Shown one piece after another: positions 16,015 to 23,468 of a DNA stretch of 64,000 nucleotides. This stretch comes from a virus. Where the stretch lies: the IMG/VR virus record IMGVR_UViG_3300006947_000007, positions 1 to 64,000 of that record; one strand, 5' to 3'. The notes below the pieces were generated by a model. It was not told where the DNA came from, ran no database searches, and saw nothing but the letters and a program-made list of their open reading frames with translations. Within the stretch, counting starts at the first letter, position 1, and every line of letters begins with the position of its first letter. A program made the translations under genes and the position numbers.

Positions 16015-16022
16015 TTAAATAC
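16015..16022 (+). promoter_or_regulatory. late-type promoter element TTAAATAC
   Basis: Plus-strand TTAAATAC followed by TTATA. The same TTAAATACTTATA string occurs at 18133 before the plus-strand envelope cassette. It lies 78 nt before the phoH ATG, so it would give a leader of about 65-70 nt. Confidence 0.4.
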
Positions 16023-16099
16023 TTATAGTGGTTACATGATTCCACTTCAAGAATTGAATAGGTTTCTGTGCCGCTACACATTGTTTACAGGAGGCACCA

Positions 16100-16822
16100 A
16101 TGTCAAAGAAAAACAAAAGACACAAGCACAATCTCGCTTATGCGGAAGATAATACATTACAATTTGACAATATTCGTCAAAAACCACCACAGATGATTCC
16201 TAGATCGATAGCACAAGAGCATTATATTGATATATTAACAGATATTAATTGCCCTATAGCTGTTACTAGTGGACCAGCTGGTACAGGAAAAACATACTTG
16301 GCCATGCTAGCGGCTGTTAGAGCCCTACGAACGGGCGAGTGTGAGAAACTGGTTTTAACTAGGCCGGCTGTAGGGGTTGATGACGAACAACACGGATTCT
16401 TACCTGGCGACTTGAACGCTAAAATGGAACCGTGGACGAGACCCCTTTTCGATGTGTTAAAGGAATACTACAGTACAAAAGAAATAACTAGGATGCTAGA
16501 AGAAGAAATATTGGAGATCAGTCCACTAGCATTTATGCGAGGTCGAACTTTCAAAAAATCGTGGATCATAGCAGACGAAATGCAGAATGCCACCCCAAGT
16601 CAGATAAAAATGTTGCTCACCCGCTTAGGAGAAGGATCTAAAATTGTAGTTACCGGAGATGTTAAACAGGCAGATAGGCACAATTCAAAGAACGGATTAT
16701 TAAATTTTGATGCTATCGTAGATGGCAAAGAGATGACATATATCAGAACTTGTAAGTTTACTAACAAGGATATAGAAAGACATCCGGCGGTTGCGGAGGT
16801 ATTAGCATTATATGGTGAATAA
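16100..16822 (+). CDS. phoH: PhoH-like P-loop ATPase
   Basis: 240 aa, typical of phage PhoH. Walker A is G-P-A-G-T-G-K-T near residues 60-67 and the Walker B-type acidic motif is W-I-I-A-D-E-M-Q-N near 155-163, followed by T-G-D-V-K-Q-A-D. PhoH proteins are P-loop ATPases common in marine phages; their exact role (phosphate stress, RNA metabolism) is not settled. The start follows a perfect AGGAGG ribosome site. A stem-loop (16838-16887) follows the stop codon. It is on the opposite strand to the preceding 16 kb. Confidence 0.95.
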   Translation: MSKKNKRHKHNLAYAEDNTLQFDNIRQKPPQMIPRSIAQEHYIDILTDINCPIAVTSGPAGTGKTYLAMLAAVRALRTGECEKLVLTRPAVGVDDEQHGFLPGDLNAKMEPWTRPLFDVLKEYYSTKEITRMLEEEILEISPLAFMRGRTFKKSWIIADEMQNATPSQIKMLLTRLGEGSKIVVTGDVKQADRHNSKNGLLNFDAIVDGKEMTYIRTCKFTNKDIERHPAVAEVLALYGE

Positions 16823-16837
16823 CTAACATTTAATCAA

Positions 16838-16887
16838 AATCAAGGAAAACTACCCATATAACTCGCAGATAACTGTTTTCCTTGATT
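16838..16887 (+). terminator. long-stem hairpin after phoH
   Basis: A 13-nt arm AATCAAGGAAAAC (16838-16850) is matched by GTTTTCCTTGATT (16875-16887) with a 24-nt loop, 15 nt after the phoH stop. There is no long U-tract after it, so it may be an mRNA 3'-end stabiliser rather than a simple terminator. Confidence 0.5.
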
Positions 16888-17073
16888 ATTTATCACTGAA
16901 CTATCATAGTTTTCGGTACCGAAGACCAAATCAGAAGTTATAACTATGGTTCGGCCTATGAGTAAATATTACAGCTGAGCATACATTGTTGGCTTGATAA
17001 AGTAATGGAATACTTTTAAAAGTAACTTTTTTCAACGATTAGAGTTGGAAAAACATTTCAAAGGAGAAATAAT

Positions 17074-17295
17074 ATGTTAGATAAAATCTTACGCTGGGTA
17101 TCCGGCGCAACAGAAGCAGGTGTATCACTAATTGGTCTTGCTATCGTACTACAAGTAGTATTCGGTGGATCAGTTCCTTTCTTAGGTGGTGATGTAATCG
17201 GTACTGTAATTGGAATAGTTGGCCAACTTGGATCAGCTGGTTTAGTTGGACTTATATCTGCGGCTGTGCTGTGGAAACTATTTTCAAAAGACTAA
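17074..17295 (+). CDS. small double-helix membrane protein
   Basis: 73 aa, strongly hydrophobic with two Gly-rich membrane segments (about 17-33 and 42-67), Asp38 and Asp41 between them, and a charged tail K-L-F-S-K-D. No family recognised. A strong AAAGGAG ribosome site precedes the start, and a good rho-independent terminator follows, so this is likely a highly expressed single-gene unit. It could be a small holin-like or membrane-remodelling protein. Confidence 0.75.
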   Translation: MLDKILRWVSGATEAGVSLIGLAIVLQVVFGGSVPFLGGDVIGTVIGIVGQLGSAGLVGLISAAVLWKLFSKD

Positions 17296-17321
17296 GACCT
17301 GTATCAAATTAATTTAAAATG

Positions 17322-17354
17322 AAAAAGCAAATCCTAACCCGATTTGCTTTTTTT
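17322..17354 (+). terminator. bidirectional rho-independent terminator
   Basis: A 12-bp perfect stem (AAAAAGCAAATC / GATTTGCTTTTT) with a 7-nt loop, ending in a T7 run on the plus strand and in a T-run on the minus strand as well. It lies between the convergent 73-aa membrane protein gene and the HAD gene and can serve both. Confidence 0.85.
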
Positions 17355-17418
17355 ATGACTGGAATTTAAGTCAAAAAAATCGCCAAGTAAATCAATACTT
17401 GACGAGTTTATTAGCGAC

Positions 17419-18030
17419 TTATCCTAACTTGTTAAGTTCTATTACGTTAGCACCTTTGCCGGTTATGAGTTCATATATGTCTTTCCAGTTCTTTGCTACA
17501 GGAAATCCGTGATTAGTATTCATGTTAAATCCATGTTCGATTACAATAGGTTTCAGGCCAGCGTTCTTACCAGCTACAGCATTTTCAACTTTATCTTCAA
17601 TCCACCACATCTTGCTATTCTTATATACAGATAGTGCTTCGTCTTTATCAGCGCCTGTACCTAAGCAAGTAACTTCTGTAAATACTCCTTCGCCAAACAA
17701 CTTGTCTAAGTTTTGTACTCTAAGTTTTTTAGCATGATAGTTAGTAGACATACTAGTAATAGCATGGAAAGTATATCCTTCGTCGGCCATTTTTGTTACA
17801 TATTCAACAGCATCTCGTAATGGGGGTAAAAACCCCATTGCGGCACTTTCGTTAAAAGTTTTAATAAGTTTTCTAGCTTGTTGCTTTTCAATTCCGTAAC
17901 GAAAGTTCATTCCGTATACAAATTCTTCGCCTTCTTGCTTTTTAAAGCCTTGTTCTATCATCCAGATATCAAAAGCGTACTCCCAGTTTAATAACACACC
18001 ATCTACATCTGTTAATATTGTCTTTTTCAT
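17419..18030 (-). CDS. HAD-family phosphatase (5'-nucleotidase-like)
   Basis: 203 aa from ATG 18030 (M-K-K-T-I-L-T-D); this start has an AAAGAGA ribosome site, while the longer open frame to 18069 lies in the promoter. The HAD motif I D-V-D-G-V is at residues 8-12, the motif II T-S near I-T-S-M-S, and the acidic motif W-W-I-E-D-K near 146-151. It probably dephosphorylates a small phosphorylated metabolite such as a nucleotide. It is related in type to the N-terminal domain of the protein at 1094-3160. It stands alone behind a consensus sigma70 promoter and ends at the bidirectional terminator. Confidence 0.85.
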   Translation of the reverse strand: MKKTILTDVDGVLLNWEYAFDIWMIEQGFKKQEGEEFVYGMNFRYGIEKQQARKLIKTFNESAAMGFLPPLRDAVEYVTKMADEGYTFHAITSMSTNYHAKKLRVQNLDKLFGEGVFTEVTCLGTGADKDEALSVYKNSKMWWIEDKVENAVAGKNAGLKPIVIEHGFNMNTNHGFPVAKNWKDIYELITGKGANVIELNKLG

Positions 18031-18060
18031 ATGAATCTCTTTATTGTTAATTATACTAAT

Positions 18061-18089
18061 ATTATACACTAGTTTTGGCCGTTTGTCAA
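18061..18089 (-). promoter_or_regulatory. sigma70 promoter of the HAD gene
   Basis: Minus strand TTGACA (18084-18089), 17-nt spacer containing GGCC and ending AGTG, TATAAT (18061-18066). An A-rich stretch upstream resembles an UP element. Perfect consensus hexamers. It would start transcription about 25 nt before the HAD ATG at 18030. Confidence 0.88.
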
Positions 18090-18132
18090 CCTTTTTTCTT
18101 TCTATTTTTATTAAATTATTTTCATTTTTTTG

Positions 18133-18140
18133 TTAAATAC
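18133..18140 (+). promoter_or_regulatory. late-type promoter element before the envelope cassette
   Basis: Plus-strand TTAAATAC followed by TTATAAC, matching the element before phoH. A second element, CTAAATAG, lies at 18231-18238. The region 18090-18299 has no ORF; besides these elements it holds a short TAATAG triplet repeat (about 18169-18187). Confidence 0.4.
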
Positions 18141-18299
18141 TTATAACAGTAAAATAGAGTTGCTGTAAGTAATAGTAATAGTAATAGGAATATATAGACT
18201 ACAACGAAGGGAGCAGTCCCGTTTCTAAGCCTAAATAGATAAACGGCACACATAGACGCTAATAATGGTGCTGTGACGAAAAACAATAAGGATTAGAAT

Positions 18300-19124
18300 A
18301 TGTTTAGATCTTTTTTTCAAGAGACAAAGTGGTTGCTGATCATCAGTTTCACATTACTTGCCGTACTCGGAGGCAACGTATATTGGTTCGCAACTTTACC
18401 AGTTACTGCTGGCGACCAGTGGCACGCTCCTAACTTTGAAGACCCCAATAGAGATGTTCTATCGCCTTTAGCGTTTAAAAAGATCGGTGATCATCTGTAT
18501 ACAATGACCGGTAATATCTTAGCAGAAGACTGTGAACGTATTGTTCCAGACCTACCTAAAGGTGACCATCCATTTACAGTTATATTAGAAAGCCCAGGCG
18601 GATCATTAGCAGATGGGGCCTGTTTAGCAGGGCATCTTAAAATTCGAAACGTAGTAACTGTAATTAGAGACACACCTATACTAAACGAAGACGGCGAAGT
18701 GATATATGAGCCAGGACTAATTGGCCTAGCAGGCGATCCTGATCCAGATGGAAAAGTAATATGTGCCTCTTCGTGTTCATTACTATTTTTAGCAGGTGAC
18801 AATCGTTACTTGATTGGTGATGTGTGGTTAGGAATACACGGACCCAGAACACCTGATGATGCTATCGCTGGTATCGGTAAAAGAGCCCTCGAGGCATCAG
18901 CATATAGGACTTCAGCCGCAATAATGTTAATGTTAGATCAATTAGGAGTAACAGACAATCAAATTAAATATATGTTTGTTCAAGTTCCTTCAACATCGAT
19001 GTATTGGCTTAATGTAAAAGATTTTGAATATAAACCCGAACTCAAAACACTAGCTACCCACTATAAAAACTTTTGGGGTTTTACTGGCGTTGGTGCTGTA
19101 GGGTTCGACGGTACTCAACAATGA
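18300..19124 (+). CDS. membrane-anchored ClpP/SppA-fold protein (COG3904-like)
   Basis: 274 aa. An N-terminal membrane anchor or uncleaved signal (residues 11-34) is followed by a ClpP-crotonase-like domain: L-E-S-P-G-G-S-L-A-D-G (about 96-106), then I-C-A-S-S-C-S-L-L-F-L-A-G (about 156-168) and I-H-G-P-R. The pattern S-x-G-G-S-L ... C-A-S-x-C matches a family of predicted periplasmic ClpP-like proteins. It would face the periplasm and might cleave peptides or act as a scaffold; a Ser-His-Asp triad is not proven by eye. First gene of the plus-strand cassette, with an AAGGAT ribosome site. The next gene's protein also begins M-[FL]-[RK]-S-F-F. Confidence 0.75.
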   Translation: MFRSFFQETKWLLIISFTLLAVLGGNVYWFATLPVTAGDQWHAPNFEDPNRDVLSPLAFKKIGDHLYTMTGNILAEDCERIVPDLPKGDHPFTVILESPGGSLADGACLAGHLKIRNVVTVIRDTPILNEDGEVIYEPGLIGLAGDPDPDGKVICASSCSLLFLAGDNRYLIGDVWLGIHGPRTPDDAIAGIGKRALEASAYRTSAAIMLMLDQLGVTDNQIKYMFVQVPSTSMYWLNVKDFEYKPELKTLATHYKNFWGFTGVGAVGFDGTQQ

Positions 19125-19140
19125 TCAAAGGAGATATACA

Positions 19141-20166
19141 ATGTTAAAATCGTTTTTTGGAACATGGGCCTATGCCTTTTATGCTTGGGCAATGCTAAGT
19201 GTATTGCTAGGTATATCTTGGTACACCGTAGAAATACTTGTTTTTTATAATGCCTGGAATAAAGAAATTTATGATGTCATTCAAACATTAAACGAAGATA
19301 GATTTTGGGAATTATTCTTAGGATTTGATTTAGGACGAATGTGGGAGTTTTTCACATTAACAGAAGACACAATGCCGTCATTTGTTGAGATTATAATATT
19401 ATATACACCAATAGCCGTGTATGCTTCTTGGCAAACACAAAGGTATTGTTTTAAATGGCGTGAAGCTAATACTCACCATTACTTAGTTAGGTGGGAGAAT
19501 TGTAAAGCTAAAATAGAAGGTGGTAGTCAGCGTATACAAGAAGACTTAATGATATTTGGTAAAACCCTACAAGGGTTATTTACTGGATTCTTTTCTTCTA
19601 TATTAATACTAATTGCTTTCCTCCCTATTCTATGGGAATTGTCTGAAGGTTTGCCAATATGGAACGGCAAAATAATTCCAGGATTCTTAGTATGGGTAGC
19701 ATTAAGTGTATCTATAGGTGGTACATTGATATCTGTTATCCTTGGTTGGAAACTTCCAAAACTTGAGTACAATAATCAAAAAGTTGAAGCTACTTTTAGA
19801 AAACAATTAGTGTACTCCGAAGATGATTTTAATAGCAGGGCTACCGAAGTTCTATTTCCTATGTTTTCATCAGTTAAAAGAAACTACTATAGACTTTTTA
19901 ACTGGTATATGGGATTTGGCGTCTGGCAAACAGCATTTGGATTATGTGTAGGCAACTTAGCACTTATCGTACTTGCTCCAGCATACTTCCAACAGCTGAT
20001 TACTTTAGGCGTATTATTCCAAGTTCTAAACGCCTTTGGTAGAGTAGAAAGTTCAATGGGTTTCTTCATAGATAGATGGACTACAATTGTAGACTTTTTA
20101 TCAGTAATAAAACGTATCCGTGAATTTAACAAGGCCCTGGACCAAGCAGAATTAGAGGAAAAATAA
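19141..20166 (+). CDS. sbmA: SbmA/BacA-like peptide transporter
   Basis: 341 aa polytopic membrane protein, somewhat shorter than SbmA (about 406). The central segment I-E-G-G-S-Q-R-I-Q-E-D-L-M-I-F and F-S-S-I-L-I-L-I-A-F-L-P-I-L closely follow the SbmA/BacA signature (I-E-G-A-S-Q-R-x-Q-E-D), and W-R-E-A-N-T-H-H-Y corresponds to the family's W-R-x-A segment. SbmA/BacA import peptides and peptide antibiotics across the inner membrane using the proton gradient, with no ATPase domain, and none is present here. A strong AAAGGAG ribosome site precedes the start. It lies directly upstream (1 nt) of the ExbB-like gene. Confidence 0.88.
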   Translation: MLKSFFGTWAYAFYAWAMLSVLLGISWYTVEILVFYNAWNKEIYDVIQTLNEDRFWELFLGFDLGRMWEFFTLTEDTMPSFVEIIILYTPIAVYASWQTQRYCFKWREANTHHYLVRWENCKAKIEGGSQRIQEDLMIFGKTLQGLFTGFFSSILILIAFLPILWELSEGLPIWNGKIIPGFLVWVALSVSIGGTLISVILGWKLPKLEYNNQKVEATFRKQLVYSEDDFNSRATEVLFPMFSSVKRNYYRLFNWYMGFGVWQTAFGLCVGNLALIVLAPAYFQQLITLGVLFQVLNAFGRVESSMGFFIDRWTTIVDFLSVIKRIREFNKALDQAELEEK

Positions 20167-20167
20167 A

Positions 20168-20650
20168 ATGATAAAGAAAACTTTAGCCAGATGGTGGCTA
20201 ATTACTGTCATCACATTGTGTGGATTTGTGCCAGTATATCAATACGGCATATTCCATGACATTTATAAGGCAGACGTGACTGGTATTCACTTAGTGATTT
20301 ACGGTGTGTTTCTAATAGCAACAATTCTAACAGGGATTGCCGCTTATAGAACATCCAAGGATTCTAGCAAAAAATATAATTCAACAACACACAAAGTAAT
20401 AGAAATGAATTGGTTCTGTTCAGAAGCTATGATGACATTAGGTTTGATTGGTACTGTAGCAGGTATGATATATTTGTTTGGGCAGATCTTTTTAGACATA
20501 GATCCAAGTAATGCAGACGATTTGAAAAAGGCATTATCTTATATGGCTACTGGTTTGTCAACTGCTATGTACACTACGATTTGCGGTATGATCGGAGCGT
20601 TGCTTATCAAGGTCCAATTAATGAGTATAGAGTTTGATCAAGATGGATAA
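20168..20650 (+). CDS. ExbB/TolQ/MotA-like proton-channel subunit
   Basis: 160 aa with about four membrane segments (8-27, 42-60, 86-107, 127-148). The third carries L-G-L-I-G-T-V-A-G-M (91-100) and the fourth has G-L-S-T-A-M-Y-T-T-I-C-G (129-140), the two hallmark helices of ExbB/TolQ channel proteins (G-L-x-G-T-V-x-G and x-A-L-x-T-T-x-x-G). Such proteins use the proton motive force to drive an outer-membrane or periplasmic partner. Its stop overlaps the ExbD-like start (ATGGATAA, 8 nt). It is shorter than ExbB (about 244 aa). Confidence 0.85.
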   Translation: MIKKTLARWWLITVITLCGFVPVYQYGIFHDIYKADVTGIHLVIYGVFLIATILTGIAAYRTSKDSSKKYNSTTHKVIEMNWFCSEAMMTLGLIGTVAGMIYLFGQIFLDIDPSNADDLKKALSYMATGLSTAMYTTICGMIGALLIKVQLMSIEFDQDG

Positions 20651-21323
20651 AAATAAGTATAAAAGCATGACATCATTCCTAGATATGTTATGGATATTAC
20701 TAGCAGGGTTTGGTGCTATGTTTATTATTGCTTTTCTTCTTATACAACCTCCAGCAAAAGAGGCAGATATTATTAAGAAAGCAGAATATATTATTGTCCT
20801 TAGTTGGGACAGTAAAGTAGGTGATGATATTGACCTTTGGGTACAAGATCCAAAAGGTGTTACGGTTAGTTTTAAAAATAGATCAGCCGGCTTTATGAAC
20901 TTAGAAAAAGACGACCTCGGAAGAACAAACGATACTATGACAGACGAGTATGGTACTGTAACTGTTATGGAAATAAACAGAGAAACAATAACACTTCGAG
21001 GGACTATAGAAGGCGAATACCAAGTTATGATTCATGTTTACAACAGAGAGTTTAAGAGTATGGGCACAGGATTAGGCAGAGAACGAACTACTGGGCCGGT
21101 ACCGTATACAGTTGAAGTTGTTAAGATTAATCCTTATAGAATTGTTTATGCCGAAGAAGGATTTTATGAATTTGACAAACAGGAAATAAGCATTGTAAGA
21201 TTTAAAGTAGATAAAAAAGGTTGGTTTGATGGTTTTAACAAAGATCCATCAAACATTATAATGATGAGATCTACCTCGTACGACGGCAATACTGAAACAG
21301 TAGACGGGACACCAAGATTATGA
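20643..21323 (+). CDS. ExbD/TolR-like stator with DUF2135-like periplasmic domain
   Basis: 226 aa from ATG 20643; a TTG at 20634 in the same frame is an alternative. The start S-F-L-D-M-L-W-I-L-L-A (11-21) matches the ExbD/TolR/MotB membrane helix, with Asp14 at the position of the proton-conducting aspartate. A single helix (to about 35) is followed by a periplasmic beta-rich domain with D-I-D-L-W-V-Q-D-P-K-G, resembling DUF2135 or other Ca-binding beta sandwiches, not the usual ExbD fold. Its fusion of an ExbD-type anchor to this domain is unusual. It overlaps the next gene by 4 nt (ATGA). Confidence 0.8.
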   Translation: MDKNKYKSMTSFLDMLWILLAGFGAMFIIAFLLIQPPAKEADIIKKAEYIIVLSWDSKVGDDIDLWVQDPKGVTVSFKNRSAGFMNLEKDDLGRTNDTMTDEYGTVTVMEINRETITLRGTIEGEYQVMIHVYNREFKSMGTGLGRERTTGPVPYTVEVVKINPYRIVYAEEGFYEFDKQEISIVRFKVDKKGWFDGFNKDPSNIIMMRSTSYDGNTETVDGTPRL

Positions 21324-21820
21324 TACTAGATATAGAAACTACTAAACTCTTTTTAACAATATCAATTTTCATACTAATGGGATTTAGTTTATTAGTATCC
21401 ATTCGTTACGGTAAACTAAATAAATGGACTTACATAATGATTCCTGTTATATTAGCGTTATCTATAACTGTTAAAATTAGTATAGAAGATATGTTAGGTT
21501 ATCCTACTAACAGACAAGTAACTAAAGAACAATTATACCTGACTCACATGATCGGTATAAACAAAGAATGGATATATATTTGGGCAATTGACAAACAAGT
21601 ATCTATGGTGCCAAGGTCATATAGAATAGACTATACTAAAGAAAATGAGAAAAAACTTAATGAAGCTAAGAATCAAGCATCAAGCGGAGTGCCAATGGGA
21701 GTGACAATTGAACGGCCGCCTATATCATTAAGTGATAATCAAGATCAAACTAGAGTCCGAGTAGATATTTACAACAAATTTACTGGGGTAACTAAACAAA
21801 TTAATGGGGAAAATGAATGA
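21320..21820 (+). CDS. membrane protein of the envelope cassette
   Basis: 166 aa. Two membrane segments (about 9-29 and 36-55) are followed by a soluble mixed alpha/beta region. No family recognised. The ATG overlaps the ExbD-like stop (ATGA), and its own stop overlaps the clpP start (ATGA), so all three are coupled. It may be an accessory subunit of the ExbB/ExbD-like unit. Confidence 0.75.
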   Translation: MILDIETTKLFLTISIFILMGFSLLVSIRYGKLNKWTYIMIPVILALSITVKISIEDMLGYPTNRQVTKEQLYLTHMIGINKEWIYIWAIDKQVSMVPRSYRIDYTKENEKKLNEAKNQASSGVPMGVTIERPPISLSDNQDQTRVRVDIYNKFTGVTKQINGENE

Positions 21821-22395
21821 GTGAGAAAAAACAATTAACACCAGCAGACATGATACCACCTAAAATAGAATTACTATTAAATGGTATGTATGTGTTTATG
21901 GGAGATGTTTCTATGGAAACTATGAGTCCAGTAGTTGACTGGATACTCGCTGAAAACATGAAAAAAACTAATAAAGCAAAAGAATTAACCTTAGGGATTT
22001 GTTCTCGAGGTGGAGACTTAAATGCCTGTTTTGCTTTAGTTGATGTTATGAGGGCGTCGTCAATACCCGTTAAAACAGTAGGACTTGGGATGATTGCTTC
22101 ATGCGGTTTACTGTTGTTTATATCAGGTAAGAAAGGACGAAGAGTGCTTACACCTAATACAGCAATATTGTCTCACCAGTACAGTTGGGGAAGTGTAGGT
22201 AAAGAACACGAACTATTTGCTCGTGTTAAGGAAATGGAACTAACCTCAGAGCGTTTAATTAATCACTATAGAAAGTGTACAGGATTATCAGAAAAGAAAA
22301 TTAGAGAAGTTTTACTACCTCCTCAAGATGTATGGCTTGGTTCCGAAGAAGCCTTAGCATTAAAACTTTGCGATAGGGTAGAAAGCATTAAATAG
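21817..22395 (+). CDS. clpP: ClpP-like serine protease
   Basis: 192 aa, normal ClpP length. The catalytic triad can be placed: Ser95 in G-M-I-A-S-C-G, His120 in A-I-L-S-H-Q-Y-S, and Asp171 in P-P-Q-D-V-W-L. The oxyanion loop C-S-R-G-G-D-L (62-68) replaces the usual N-S-P-G-G, a change to note. No N-terminal transit or signal peptide, so it is cytoplasmic, unlike the first cassette protein. Its natural partner is the phage ClpA (7068-9380), which retains the I-G-F docking tripeptide. A GGGG ribosome site lies just upstream in the overlap. It overlaps the convergent minus-strand gene by 8 nt. Confidence 0.92.
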   Translation: MSEKKQLTPADMIPPKIELLLNGMYVFMGDVSMETMSPVVDWILAENMKKTNKAKELTLGICSRGGDLNACFALVDVMRASSIPVKTVGLGMIASCGLLLFISGKKGRRVLTPNTAILSHQYSWGSVGKEHELFARVKEMELTSERLINHYRKCTGLSEKKIREVLLPPQDVWLGSEEALALKLCDRVESIK

Positions 22396-23050
22396 AATAG
22401 TATCTCATCATTAACGAATCCCTATTAAAATCTGTTAAGTTATTAATAGGGTTAACTAAATGCCAAGAATCTTCACTTGGTTTAATACACCAAGCGACAT
22501 TAGGTATAAATGGTATAGTTTCAATTGTCATGTAACTAATCTTTACATTAAATGCGTTAAATTTCTTTAGTAACTTTAAACCCAACCCTGGATGGCTGTT
22601 GTCAATAGGACAGTATACTTGAAAGTTCAATAGTAATCCTTCATGATTCATATCTGTATGTGGTTTTAAATCTATAGTAATTTCTCTGACTAGTTCTGAC
22701 CCGCCTTTTGCTTCTTCTGTAATACCAAACTTGTTAAAGATTGCTTCTTTAACATTTACATTAGACAATAACACATCAACTTCCACATGTACACTATTTG
22801 CTTTATACATATCATAAGTTATTGTACCGGCTTCGTGTATGTTTTCCAATGTAGGGCTAAAGTCGCCTTTATTAGGTATTTCAATCTTTCGTATTGCTTT
22901 AAGATTGTCGTTTGTTAATTTATTATTTGCTTGGACTAATCTGTTATACAGATCAGCGGGTAAAAAGTCATGGATTATAAAATGATCGAAAGGTGCCGAT
23001 GACACCGTTGCTTTATTAATTTTGGATAGTATATGATCTAAATGTTTCAT
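22388..23050 (-). CDS. putative 2OG-Fe(II) oxygenase
   Basis: 220 aa. The fold is suggested by H-T-D (about 132-134, in K-P-H-T-D-M-N-H-E-G) as H-x-D iron ligands, a later H (D-S-W-H-L-V) as the distal ligand, and R-D-S-L-M-M-R-Y-Y as the 2-oxoglutarate-binding end. The N-terminus resembles the F-I-I-H-D-F-L-P start of prolyl-hydroxylase-type phage enzymes. It would hydroxylate a protein or small molecule; the substrate is unknown. It ends 8 nt inside the convergent clpP. Distinct from the two oxygenases linked to radical SAM genes, but the third of the class here. Confidence 0.7.
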   Translation of the reverse strand: MKHLDHILSKINKATVSSAPFDHFIIHDFLPADLYNRLVQANNKLTNDNLKAIRKIEIPNKGDFSPTLENIHEAGTITYDMYKANSVHVEVDVLLSNVNVKEAIFNKFGITEEAKGGSELVREITIDLKPHTDMNHEGLLLNFQVYCPIDNSHPGLGLKLLKKFNAFNVKISYMTIETIPFIPNVAWCIKPSEDSWHLVNPINNLTDFNRDSLMMRYYSI

Positions 23051-23069
23051 TGCTCACTCATATTTATGT

Positions 23070-23144
23070 TGGTACACCCTAGGAGAATCGAACTCCTCTT
23101 GATGGCATGAAAAGCCACAGTCCTAACCGATAGACGAAGGGTGC
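23070..23144 (-). tRNA. tRNA-Glu (anticodon TTC)
   Basis: A 75-nt cloverleaf on the minus strand: acceptor GCACCCT pairs with AGGGTGT, anticodon loop TTTTCAT flanked by GTGGC/GCCAT, T-arm GGAG-TTCGATT-CTCC, and an encoded 3' CCA. Anticodon TTC reads Glu codons GAA/GAG. Its 5' end follows the stop codon of the 107-aa gene with no gap, so it is probably cut out of an mRNA. Confidence 0.93.
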
Positions 23145-23468
23145 TTAAACTGTTTCTATGTCGTCAGCTATTTTAACTGAGATAACGTTAGCCCAGATGA
23201 AACTGCGCCAGCCTTCTGCTTTGATATCCCACACACTTTGTAAGTGTTCCTTAACAGGCTTAGGTTCCTCACCCTCTGCTAATGGCTTAGGACGATTCTC
23301 TACAGGTATTGCCTCGGTTACAAGTGTACACGTCATTACACGCTGTTCACCGTTTTTCTTTGTAAATGTTACTTCCATGATATTTGAGCGTAAATCTTCT
23401 TTAACTTCAGAGTTACGTTCTGGATCATCAAATCCTATTTCTTCAAATAACTTCATTTGTACTGCCAT
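23145..23468 (-). CDS. small SH3-like protein (DUF2693-type)
   Basis: 107 aa. The core E-V-T-F-T-K-K-N-G-E-Q-R-V-M and V-W-D-I-K-A-E-G-W-R-S-F ending in V-I-S-V-K resembles a WYL/SH3-like beta-barrel family (DUF2693) common in T4-like phages; the function is not known. It overlaps the upstream membrane gene by 1 nt, and its stop abuts tRNA-Glu. The opposite-strand ORF across it is a shadow. Confidence 0.75.
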   Translation of the reverse strand: MAVQMKLFEEIGFDDPERNSEVKEDLRSNIMEVTFTKKNGEQRVMTCTLVTEAIPVENRPKPLAEGEEPKPVKEHLQSVWDIKAEGWRSFIWANVISVKIADDIETV

